From positions 14,420,130-14,484,129 of the forward strand of contig CM071574.1 of assembly GCA_036426205.1 (NCBI GenBank): DNA of 64,000 bases, read 5' to 3'. The translations under genes were made by a program, and so were the position numbers. Below the pieces are notes generated by a model, which saw only the letters and a program-made list of their open reading frames with translations, did not search any database and was not told where the DNA came from. This document shows, one piece after another, positions 53,195 to 63,546 of this stretch. Within the stretch, counting starts at the first letter, position 1. Each line of letters opens with the position of its first letter. This stretch comes from Ascaphus truei. Lineage: Eukaryota; Chordata; Amphibia; Anura; Ascaphidae.

Positions 53195-54410
53195 ACTTAC
53201 AGTATATTGATCCAGAGGAAAGCAAACAAAAAACCCCAGTGAAATATCATCTCATAAGGGGAAAAATAAATTTCTTCCTGACTCCAAATATTGGCAATCA
53301 GATTACTCCCTGGATCAACAACCTTCTCATGTTTACTTATTTGGTATATCCCTGTATACCTTTCCTTTCTAAAAATATGTTCAACCTTTTTTTTTAACAT
53401 ATCTATTGTATCTGCCATCACAGTCTCCATGGGTAATGAATTCCACATTTTAACTGTCCTTACTGTAAATAACCCTTTCCTTTGTTGCTGGTGAACTTTC
53501 CTTTCCACCAACCTTAAGGGATGACCCTGTGGCATTTGTATTGCCCATGGGACGAATAGTTCTTTTGAAAGCTCCTTGTGTTGTCCCCATATATATTTGT
53601 ATAGTTATCATATTCCCTCTTAGACACCTCTTTTCTAATGTAAATACATCTAATTTAGCTAGCCTCTCCTCATATGTCAGATTATCTATCCCCTTTATTA
53701 AATTGGTGGCTCTTCTCTGCACTTTCTCTAGTTCCATAATGTCTTTTCTTAGGAGTGGTGCCCAGAATCTCTACTCCATATTTAAGGTGTGGTCTTACTA
53801 ATGCTTTATTAAGGGGCATAATTATGTTTGCTTCCTTTCCATTCATTCCCCGTTTAATACAAGATAAGATCTTGTTTGCCTTTGCAGCTTTGACTTTGGG
53901 AACTATTGCTAAGCCTGCTGTCTACAAGCACTCCTCAATCCTTCTCCATCAAGGATTTTCCTAATTTATCCCCATTTAATGTGTAAGTTGCCTGTTTATT
54001 CTTGTTTCCCAAAAGCATAACCTTACATGTATCTGTGTTAAACCTCACCTGCCATTTACCTGCCCAAGTTTCCAGTCTATCCAAGTCCTTCTAAAGAGAA
54101 AATACATCCTGCTCTGATTCTACTGCCTTCACAATTTTGTATCTTCAGAAAATATGGAGACTTTGCTTTCTATGCCAACCTCAAGATCCTTAATAAACAA
54201 GTTAAAAAGCAGGGGTCCAGTACCGATCCTTGAGGTACTCCATTCACAACTTTAGCCCAACCTGAAAAAGTTCCATTTATTACAACTCTCTATTGTCTAT
54301 CCTTCAACCAGTTTTCAATCCAGGTGCAAATATTTTTACAGAGACCAATTTTCTTTATTTTGTACACTAACCTCGTGTGTGAAACCGTATCAAAAGCCTT
54401 CTCAGGTACA
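53195..54410 (-). pseudogene. LINE reverse transcriptase fragment (CR1/Rex1-like)
   Basis: Non-LTR RT primes at a nick in target DNA. On the minus strand the order is KAFDTVSHTRL (54.45 kb side), IENWLKDRQ, a NGVPQGS-type segment (about 54.22 kb), a decayed part, LEKVQRRATNLIKGIDNLTYEERLAKL (read as two adjacent blocks near 53.65-53.73 kb), LEKRCLRGNM and finally FTVRTVKMWNSLPMETV near 53.43-53.47 kb. These are thumb and C-terminal signatures of CR1-group LINEs. The YxDD box falls in the decayed part. The 5' end stops near 54.41 kb; stops and shifts are frequent. Confidence 0.75.
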
Positions 54411-55014
54411 GGGTCGTGCCTTGGACGTGGAGCAGGGCAGACGCAGGTCTGGTGAGCTACGTCAAGGCAGAGGATCGGAAGGGCTATCCGACCCCCTAGA
54501 CGCCCGGAGAAGACCGGGCACCGACGGGGAAGAGCTGCGGCACCTCTCCCCCCAACCATCCGAAGGGAGAGGACGAGGAGAATGGGCGGTTTGCGGCTGT
54601 GTTGGAGGCTACGCCGCCAGGAAAGATCGAGCGGTGGACATCTTGGTTTTTGCCACCGAGTCCTCCCGGAGCGCTGGGGATCCAGACCAGATCCAGGTCT
54701 TTACAAGCACCCCACTATTGGCACTGTACTACAGTACGCGCATGGGATGACATTTCTAAAGATGAGAGAATTTCCACGTTCTCATCCCCACTAAGATGTG
54801 TTTTTAGTTTTAAAATGTTTTTATATTTTGTCTTTGTCTCAAGTCCCTTGAGTTTGTTTTTTGTTTCTGATTTTGGATTATGAGGAATTTGATGAAAAAA
54901 AAACAATAACATCATATAATCTGGAGCAGTTTTTTGCTTCCTATGTAAGTATTTATCCCATTTGCAAACTAGTTAGCAAAATGATTTGGTACTTTATACT
55001 GTATTAATAATATA
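54411..55014. other. GC-rich 330-bp block, then AT-rich DNA; unassigned
   Basis: 54411-54745 is clearly more GC-rich than its surroundings and joins the LINE abruptly. It is open for 123 codons on the + strand without a recognisable domain. It is possibly part of another mobile element. Confidence 0.35.
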
Positions 55015-55135
55015 ATATTATAATAATAATAGCATGTTCTTGTATAGCGCTGTTAGTTTTACATAGCGCTTTACAGAGACATTTTGCAGTTCCTGCCCCG
55101 TGGAGCTTACAATCTATGTTTTTGGTGCCTGTGGT
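55015..55135 (-). repeat. SINE, 5'-truncated
   Basis: Minus strand TGTAAGCTCCACGGGGCAGG, GCTATGTAAAACTAAC and AGCGCTATACAAGAACATG(CTATTATTA) match the tail of the SINE at 21.1 kb. Confidence 0.75.
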
Positions 55136-55240
55136 TTATGTCTGTTTCCAAGTCTGGCAAAGAATAGGATGATGTAAACATAGACAGTACAAAACTAGTT
55201 AGAAGGATGAGACCATTTAAAAAGACTATGACAGAGTGGA

Positions 55241-55583
55241 TGAAGAATGTGCTTTCCAAGACAGGACAAAACTATTAGTGGTAGATGGAGAATTTTAGAA
55301 AGACCATTCAAAAAATCAAGTTACAGATGTAGCAGATTTCATTGCTCCTGCTGATAACACAACACATCCTGTTATAAACACAAAATATCACAGTTTCCAT
55401 AGTATTAATTGGCAGTTATAATAATGCAGACTATCTCAAAATATCCCACCATAACACACGAGAGGGAGCAATAAAGACTGCTACATCTGTATGTTGGAGA
55501 TGGTGTGCATGAAGGATGCTCTTTCCAAGACAGAGCAAGACTACCAGTTAAAGATGATTAGAAAGACAATTCAATTGAATCAA
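55241..55583. repeat. Direct repeats separated by a mariner-type MITE
   Basis: 55241-55320 and 55512-55583 are diverged copies (GAA(G/T)…CTTTCCAAGACAG(G/A)(A/G)CAA…AATCAAGT). The MITE inserted directly after the first copy. Confidence 0.6.
55324..55489. mobile_element. Mariner-type MITE, family 4 (166 bp)
   Basis: CAGATGTAGCAG and CTGCTACATCTG are perfect 12-bp inverted ends flanked by TA. Confidence 0.8.
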
Positions 55584-57169
55584 GTATGTTACTGTATGTT
55601 TGAATTCAAAGTGCATTAAAGATTCTGTTTCCATCTGATTGACTGGTATATTACTGGTAGAGAGTAGAGACAGGTCAGAATGGGGTATCTTTCTTCTCAC
55701 CTACAGTATACTATAATTGTTTAAATAATAACTATCAAGTAATCAAACCTAACTGCAATTGAGAACCTGAGACAGGTCAGATGATGGTGGTATGTCTCTA
55801 CCTAATACTTATACTTGTAGTATATATTATTTATAAATATATAATATGGCATATAGAAGCTCAATGAGAAGTGCACTCATGTAGACTTAGCTACAACTGC
55901 GTGAGTGCCCAGCTACGGAAGGTCATTATAGGATACCAAGAGTCTGGAGCGACCTCACTGTGATTCAATGACAACCCAAGCTTCTGTACTACTTAATACT
56001 CTTTCAGCTAGATTGCACTTGTCGAGAGGACGAATTCACACCACACTTGAGGGAGACTGAAGGTGATTAATGTAAGCAGTTGTGGGGACCTCACATTCAG
56101 GTCGCTAGTGTCAGCAGAAGCCTTCTGCTTCAAGCCTTCTCCTTCTGTGTCCATATGTAGTTTCTTTTTGGGACTGAAATGGAGTGCTGGCTACCCATCC
56201 CATTGCCCATTAAACCCATGCCAGGATCGGCGGGTTTCCACAGCTTTTTTCTGTTTACTTTTTATACAGATGCTAGTGATAGTAGGGGCCTGTGTTTCTT
56301 TATTTCCAACAAAATGTAGAACTCATGCTTGTAAGAATTTGGCATATTATATAGACTAAGCATGCTAAGCCAATAAGGAACATCACTTCATTTTTGTATT
56401 ACATGCTTCAATACCATGTTTTTTCTTGTTGCCCTACTTTGCAGCATTTTTGTAGCAGAGGTATAAATATGCAACAATGAATTTGTTTCTATATGTGTTG
56501 TGTGCAGGATATTTATTGACATTGGAGGTAGCTATGTTTTATTTTGGGTATGATTTTGTACCAAAGAGTTGTCCAATGCTGCTTGTACTGTATATGCAAC
56601 TTTGTACCCACACCTGATAGTAAAATCCTGTATCTTTGAATAAAATGCTGACATTGTGTGCTTGAACTTTTCTTTCGTAGCCTCTTTTACTTGGGATAGA
56701 CTTGCTTGTTACATTTTCACATCTAGTTGTAGTTCACTTTCATTTGATTCCTCCACTTGTCATGTTTGCAACCTGTTTCCTGGCAACAGCTAACCGTATC
56801 TACAGAAAGGTCCCAAGGAGGGAACAGATTTTTGAAATAAAACTTGTTCAAGCATCCTGTGAGTGCCGACCTCCTGGTATATATTTACTAGAAATGAGCG
56901 AGTCCAGAGTCTTAGAATCTGACACACCCGAACCTCAGGAATCCAAGCAAATCTTTGCCTAAGGCTTGAATCTCCGTGCTGAGCCCGAGGAGAAATTGGG
57001 CCAAACCCTCATTCGGTCTCCCACTCACCTTATATTTTACAGTATTTAATCCCCCTTAATCCCACTTCCCATAACACCATTTGGTAGCGGCATCGGCAAG
57101 GAAGGGAATGTGGGAGACGGAGAGAGGAATAAAATAAATAATAATAATTTATGATTTTATATAATTTGA
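55584..57169. other. Unassigned DNA
   Basis: AT-rich, no repeat boundaries or coding frames that can be supported. Confidence 0.35.
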
Positions 57170-57560
57170 TTTTTTAAACAACTTAGACTGATGGCGGCTG
57201 AGAGTTTCAGGTAAATTGTTCCAGTTGTGGGGTGCACGGTAAGAGAAAGAGGAGTGGACGGATACTTTGTTGAACCTTGGGACCATGAACAGTCTTTTGG
57301 TGTCAGATCTCAGATGATAAGTGCTCATGTGGTAGGGGAGATTGTGCAGATAGACGGGTAGCTTGCCCAGAAAGTATTTGAAGGCAAGACATGAAAGACA
57401 TAACTTTGCGCCTAGACTCGAGTGATGACCAATCTACTTCTTTGAGCATTTCGCAGTGATGTGTGTTGTAGTTGCATTGGAGGACAAAGCGGCATAGTGA
57501 GTTATAGAGGGAATCAAGGTTGCATATGTGCGTTTGGGGTGCTATCCCATATACTATCAG
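57170..57560 (-). pseudogene. LINE reverse transcriptase C-terminus (L2-like)
   Basis: On the minus strand, SLYNSLCRFVLQCNYNTHHC, then EVDWSSLESRRKVM and, in shifted frames, LRSDTKRLFMVPRFNK and SFSYRAPHNWNNLPETL follow one another. This resembles the end of L2-group LINE ORF2 (L…WLP…RI, …VP…, …AP..WN.LP). Frames change at least twice. It is only the last 130 or so codons. Confidence 0.6.
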
Positions 57561-58708
57561 ACCATCAGACTTAGGGAAGATTTGTTCCCATATAGTACAC
57601 CTAGTTTGGCATTGGTATTGGATATCAGGGTATCAATGTGCACTTACCCTCAGTAGGCAGTAATGCTGGAGATATTTATACATATTCACACAAGTGTTCA
57701 AGCAGTTATTTCTAACACGGACATTTATTAATTAGATTACTCACTCCACTTAAGGGAAGGAAGGTACATATAGATATTTGCATTAAGAGACGTCATTATA
57801 CAAGTGCAACTTTTTAGTTGCAATCCCCACCCGCATTAGTATAAGATTATCTGAGGATTTACCGGACACAAGACCAAGTATTACTTTTCTCTGAAGCACT
57901 GAGGAGTGACTGCGGTATCACATTTGTTTATATGTTACCCATATTCCAAAACCTTTTGATGAGTTTTGGCAAAACCAAACCCAAAATCTGATTTATTGTG
58001 TGTACTATGTATTCGTCATCACACAAGTGAGAGAGTCATTGTACTTGATGGAACTTTGGTACTGTTTGCTACAAACTTCAGCTACAGTGTTTCATTGCCA
58101 TCGTTTGCTGGTTCGTCTCCCCCTCCGGCTGTGGGCCACTGTTTCTACACCATAGATCCTTGCACTGGGTGCTTGGAGGATATCGGGGCTGTTCCAACTG
58201 TATGTGAGCACACCGTGAGAGGACCGTAAACTGCTACACATCGTGAGATTTACAGTATCTCCCAAATGCGCAAATCCTCACTATGTTTGTGTGTATCTTT
58301 ATAAGAGGTTTTTATAACCACATTAAATTGTACGGAATTACGCTATATGGCACGCGCTTCTCTCTCTCTCTCTTCTACTTCTACACCTTGGATGTGGTTC
58401 ATCCTTTTTAGAAGCTGCAGAATCTGCCACTATTTTTCATCATATTGAAATCACCAGTATTCATGGACCCTCTCATTACATGGACTTTATCATTGGTTTA
58501 ATGCATTTTTAGTTTACTTCTTTATTTGCACTTATTTACTTGATTCATTATTATTTGCCAACATTCTATTTTGGTTTATAACTTTGTATGTTTCACTTCA
58601 CTTTATATTGATTTACATTCATCCATTTATATGTAGGGATATCTGAATAGCGCTATTCTTCTCCTTGCACATACTGTATATGGACTGTATGTGTATGTAT
58701 ATATATAT
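57561..58708 (+). repeat. Unassigned DNA and a Penelope-like 3' region
   Basis: From about 58200 to 58660 the sequence is related to 62210-62740: (GGCACGCGCT/GGCGTGCGCT)…TCTTCTAC/TTTCTAGG…GAATGTGGTTCATCC-type blocks in the same order. It ends AATAGCGCTATTCTTCTCC. The earlier 640 bp are unassigned. Confidence 0.45.
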
Positions 58709-59432
58709 ATACTATAATTTTAAGTTGGATTCCGTTTTCCGTTTGTTTGTATGTCCAAAGCAAATGATATCTCACAAACGGCACCACATAGCACAACGAA
58801 AAACTTGGACTGGACATTCTGCGGCGGATTTGTAGGTCAACGCAACTATTTTGAGGTTCCAATGTGACTCACCTCCCAAATTATGGACATTCTAAGTTTC
58901 CCTCGACTAATATTAGAGCAGGAGTGGGGGGCGTGGCTACTAAGGGAGGGGGCGTGTCCTTGCCTAGATCGGGGCTGTGTGTGTGTGCAAATGTGAGATG
59001 TGCGGGGGAGATGTGCTAGCGGGGGGGAAGGAGGGGAGATGTGCCAGCTAGCGGGGGGAGATGTACCAGCGGGGGGGGGAGATGTGCCAGCTAGCGGGGG
59101 GGAAAGCAGCGCGGGGGGGACATGTGCAGCGAGGGGAGATGTACCAACGGAGGGCGGGGAGATGTGCCAGCAGCGAGGGGACATGCCACAGCGGCGCGGG
59201 GAGATGTGACGCCAGTGGGGGGTGGGGGGGCAAAGACATGTTCCGGCAGCGGGGGGAGACACACACTCAGACACAGAGACACACACACATATACTGACAC
59301 ACAGACAGACAGACACAGACAGAGACAAATCTCACCCCACACTACACATAACATCCAGGCATCGGGGGGGGGAGGCGGGGATGAATGTAATAAATAACAA
59401 TTCCACGGGCGAAGCCGGGCCACAAAAAGCTA

Positions 59433-59433
<1 letters not shown>
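58709..59433 (+). mobile_element. Non-autonomous Helitron
   Basis: The 3' end reads ACGGGCGAAGCCGGGC, a near-palindromic hairpin, then CACAAAAAGCTAG followed by a host T, the classic Helitron end (hairpin plus CTAG|T). The left end near TATACTATAATTTTAAG lies in (TA)n, so its exact base is uncertain. The flanks on both sides are TGTGTATATA-type microsatellite, as if the element split one tract. No Rep/helicase is encoded. Confidence 0.7.
58985..59260. repeat. G-rich minisatellite inside the Helitron
   Basis: Units of about 18-22 bp built on GGGGGGAGATGTGCCAGC, repeated some twelve times with AGCGGG/ACC variants. G runs of 6-9 could form quadruplexes. All open frames here are repeat artefacts. 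Confidence 0.88.
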
Positions 59434-59482
<49 letters not shown>

Positions 59483-59490
59483 ATATATAT
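59434..59490. repeat. (TA)n microsatellite
   Basis: TGTGTATATA leading into pure TA repeats directly after the Helitron end. Confidence 0.92.
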
Positions 59491-60300
59491 TATAATACCA
59501 AATCTCCTTGGCTGCAGTGGGAGCACTGTATGCGAGGTGATAATGGTTGAAAGGCAGGTTGCAGACCTGTCTAAGACATGTGAATGTGCTCACAAGTGAT
59601 ATTCTTTATTGGCTATATTCTAACGGTGGAGGTTTTCTGTCGCCTTTTTCACCCACCATAACTTAAAATTTATGGTAAACCTACCCAGCCTAGAAATATT
59701 TCAAAGCAAATATAAACCAACCTCACACTGATGATGGAGAAAAGAAGGGGGAGCACAGGTTGAGGAACTCTACTATGGTGTATATGACCTCTAATAGATG
59801 GTGGTGAGTGTAATAATAAATATATAAAAACACTTACACGGCCTTGTGTAAATGCTATCACAGCAAGGTATCTTTGCGGTTTTCTTTTCTTTGTCTCTGC
59901 TGGAATGATTTTTTCTCTCCTCAGGTCCAGATCTCTTCTTAGATTCGCCGACAGCTCTCAGTTGGAATATCCCCCTCAGAGCAAATAGACATAAAAACAA
60001 GTATGTAAGGGAAAATACACGTAATACTGATGAATCTCAGACTGTGGTAAATAAAAAGCAGCAAAAGCTGCAGTCACTCACACGGGCAAGTGTGAGTGCA
60101 ATCTTGGGGGAATGTATCTTGTCTTGCTTATAGGATCTCAATGTTTTAGTGACATGGGGGTAATATATAAAATATAAATGGGTGTACAGGGTAATGCTCA
60201 CACGGCCTCGTGTGAGCAAGCACACATAAAAATTTCCTTTTGTTCTTTTTAGGTTTTCAGTGCTAACTTCCCAGTATGGGAAGTATAGCTGATAGCCCCT
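59491..60300. repeat. Unassigned repeat with three similar hairpins
   Basis: Hairpins at 59834-59851, 60075-60098 and 60196-60217 share the core ACACG-GCC/GGC-…-GTGT, with pairing kept although stem bases differ (TTACAC/GTGTAA against CTCACAC/GTGTGAG). Sequence around them is also loosely repeated (…GGTATCTTTGCGG…, …GAATGTATCTTGTC…). Confidence 0.55.
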
Positions 60301-61909
60301 CCTTGATCGTGGTGTGGAAATGAAAAAAAGTCTGAGTTGGAACAGACTACAGGTTATTTTATCGACCGTTTGTAACACTAAAATACACTAAATAAAAAAT
60401 ACATATAAAAACAATGAAAAAATAAAGAAAAGGTACAGCCAGTCTTTAGGATATAGATTGTGAGTCCGTGGGGTGCAGTTAACTGGGTCCGCAAAATCTA
60501 TGACAGTAATGGGCCTGGAACACATTTCTCCTTGTGCTCTAGGGGGTGATCGGTTTAAGATCTTGTGCCGACAGGAAACTTTTTGGATCCACCAGTTGGG
60601 GACTTTAACCACTGGTGTACTCAATGAGTGTCTGGATGTTAGTACACTGCTTTGATTTCTTTTTTCTTGGACTCTCCATGCTCTACTGTAGGGTAGTAAT
60701 TTCCTCAGTCCCCATCCCCCTTCCCCTTCCATTCCTTCCCTTTTCCACCTCAACAAGTTTTCCCCCTTCCCCTTTTCCCCTCCCTCCCCTTCCCCTTTCT
60801 CCCTTCCCCCCCCTTTTTCTCCCCCCCCCCTTTCCCATCCCCGGTTCCCCTTCCCTATTCCCTTAACCATCATTCCCCCTCCCCCTTTTTCCTTCCCATT
60901 AGAATTTCAGTTCACATTTATCAATTTTATTATTATTAAATATATATATTTTTTTTCATTTACTTCCTTAATTAACAATTCTTATTTCATATATATTCCC
61001 ATTCTCCAGATTCATTTAATAGTCATAGTCCTTGGTTCAATTGCTTCTCTTTTTACATTTTTACCTATGTATTTAATTTTTCTAATTAATTTTTCTGATT
61101 GAATTGTCTAGGATTATATGTATGCATATGTATGAGTGTATATGCGTGCACATTTCAGGTCATTATATTTTTATACATATTTTTGTTTTTTTATATATAT
61201 ACAAAAATGTTTTATTTTTATTTTTACTTTTATTTTTATCTCCATTCTAAATGTATATATATATTATATATATTTTTTATTTTTAAATTAATTTAAAAAA
61301 ATATGAATAGTGATGCTTTATACTGTATGTGTGTGCGTGTATGCGGTATATGTGTGTATTCATGTGACTCATGAGAATTAATTGGTTGTTAGGTTTGAAT
61401 ATTGTTTGCCATATGATTAGTTATTCATTCATTTTTTATGGGTTCATTTGAGGATTATATGCAGTGTCCTATTTGTATATATGTGGTTATATTCATCTCA
61501 TATAATTATTTCTTTTTTATATATATGGTATTCCTTATGACTTATTATTTGTAAATTAATACTAGGTATTTGCATTGATTGGTTCAAATGTTATTATATA
61601 CCCTGAAAATGTTTCCTTATTACATATCTCTATATGTCTGATGACATAGGTATTATCAGTCATGTTTATTGATGGTCCTATTTTTATCAGTTCTAGTGCT
61701 TTTCTTATTTTTATTTTTATTTCTATGGCCCTTTTAAGGTTGTATGTTTATGATTATTTTTTTCCCTATGTGCTCCCCTTTTCCTAACCTTATTGTTCAT
61801 TTCCTCATCTTTATTGTTTATTTCTGTGCCAGTTAATATCATTTAAATCTATTTCCTTATGGGACTTCCTGTCTCGTTTAGCAATTAACAGGTTAAAACA
61901 TTTATGTCA
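60301..61909. other. Pyrimidine-rich and AT-rich DNA, no gene
   Basis: 60690-60900 is a C/T tract (CCCTTCCCC-type). 60930-61800 is strongly T/A-rich with many TATATA and TTTTTATTTTTA words. No coding signal. Confidence 0.5.
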
Positions 61910-62582
61910 ATCCTATCACGGGTTGCTAAGCAACCACTAGCTATAAATACGAGGAGCTCTGTACAGTCAGTATCAGCCCTTTGAGAAAGTCGCCCTCTGG
62001 TGACGAAACGCGTCAGGGAATCCTATTGCGCAATTGCATCATTACGATGTTGCGCACGCGCACGAGGCAGCATGGAAGCGCGAGATTCACTCTGTAGACA
62101 TCCAAGTGGAAGAGGCGATCCACGGAATCATAAGGACTCGGCGAATTACACCACTGGCCTCCTGTGAACATTACCATCTCCACGCAGCCCTGAGGGAGCA
62201 AAGATCTGTGGACGTTTGGAGTGTAAAGACCGGATGTTGGTGAATTATTCACACAATGTTTTAATTGAATTTTACTCTTGTGAGTGTATTTCTTCCCCCC
62301 CCCCCCCCTTTCCTTCCCCTTTAAATATTAAATCAACAGTATTATACTATGGGGCGTGCGCTCTCTCTTCTTTCTTTTTTCTAGGTATCTTGAATGTGGT
62401 TCATCCAATTTGAGAGCAGCCGAAGACCCCCACACCACCATCAATTATCTATAATTGTTCATGGACTGACTTAAAAAGGACTGGTTGGACTCTTTTCCTT
62501 TTCTTTTTACACTTTTTTGCACTTTTTCACACCTTTTTTATATATATTCTGTGGTATATTGTGTTATGTATTTTTGTTGACA

Positions 62583-62634
<52 letters not shown>

Positions 62635-62750
62635 TTTAGAAATAGTTACACCTGCACTTATTACACAGCTCAGTTTATTCAATTAATTAACACTTTAGTC
62701 ACTATTAAGTTTAACACTATCAATACTTTGGCGCTACATTCTTTGTTTAT
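61910..62750 (+). mobile_element. Probable Penelope-like element piece
   Basis: It has the TATA-like CTATAAATACGAG (about 61941) about 35 bp before the hairpin motif at 61977-62023. It then shows the blocks shared with 58.2-58.7 kb and a (TA)n run at 62588-62632. It ends TTGGCGCTACATTCTTTG. No coding sequence is present. Confidence 0.45.
61977..62023 (+). other. Hammerhead-like hairpin motif, copy c
   Basis: CCCT, TTGAGAAA, stem GTCGCC/GGTGAC (one G-U pair, loop CTCT), GAAAC, GCGTC, AGGG. The outer CCCT and AGGG pair. The 5' core is more altered than in copies a and b. Confidence 0.4.
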
Positions 62751-62760
62751 ATATATATAT

Positions 62761-63546
62761 TGTGACAAACGCCCCTCTTTTGTAGCGCTGACGTCTGTCT
62801 GGGTTCTTCCCGACACAGTCTTCTAGGGTTATTTATAAAAATAAACAGGATCATGCAAAGTATTACATTGCTTAACTCAGGCTTCTGCCTGCTTTATTTT
62901 CATCCCAGCTGCAGCTTTAACATGTGTAGGTTAGAGGCACTCAGATATTTTCATTCAGCGGTTTACTCATATCAGTGTTATAACATTTCACACAGTGTCA
63001 CTTTTAAGAAATAAAAACCAAATCATATAAAGAAATCCTATCCTTTCAGGGATCTAACTACACATCAGAATCAGCCTCTCTAACTGCTGCTGGGCCAACT
63101 AACCTGGTTCCCCAGCTTAAAACAATGCCCTCTTATTTAGGGTCACTAGATACAGCATAGTCTTTTAGCAACAGCAATAAACATTAGTTTTGTCTTATCT
63201 GTTCGTGGTGGGAACTCGGTCACAAGTGTCAAGGCAAATCCTCTGGTACTGTGATACTTGGAGGGGCCTTCCACCCCGAAACTGGATGCAGGGGAGCAGC
63301 GATACCCCCAGCCTCCAGGCTCTAAGGAGAGAGACTGAAAAGCAAACCTCTCTGCTCTAAATACCTGGTCTAGTGATTAAGAGAGCAGGTGAGGGAGAAC
63401 TAGACACATTGTAAACTGTGGTCTGGATTTTCCATCCACCAGCCTGAGTAAATGTGAAGCTGTGGAATGGATCATTTACTATTCCTGCACTTTCTGACCT
63501 AAAAAATGGGGCAGAAAGCTGCCTAACATCTTTGGACTATGTCACA
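62761..63546 (-). repeat. Solo LTR related to the Gmr1-like LTR (786 bp)
   Basis: Ends TGTGACA and TGTCACA. On the minus strand it shares with the LTR at 2647-3273 the start, the end GTTTGTCACA, and in order CCATTCCACAG/CCATCCCACAG, CCAGACCA…GTTT and GAGCCTGGAGGC. ATAT flanks both ends inside (TA)n, a possible 4-bp target duplication. No internal sequence remains, as after LTR-LTR recombination. Confidence 0.8.

Noticed and set aside
58846..59423. 110-160-codon Pro/Ser/His-rich ORFs
   Set aside because: They are reverse translations of the G-rich minisatellite inside the Helitron.
60388..60873. 161-codon Gly/Glu/Lys-rich minus ORF
   Set aside because: Most of it is the reverse of the C/T tract at 60690-60900.
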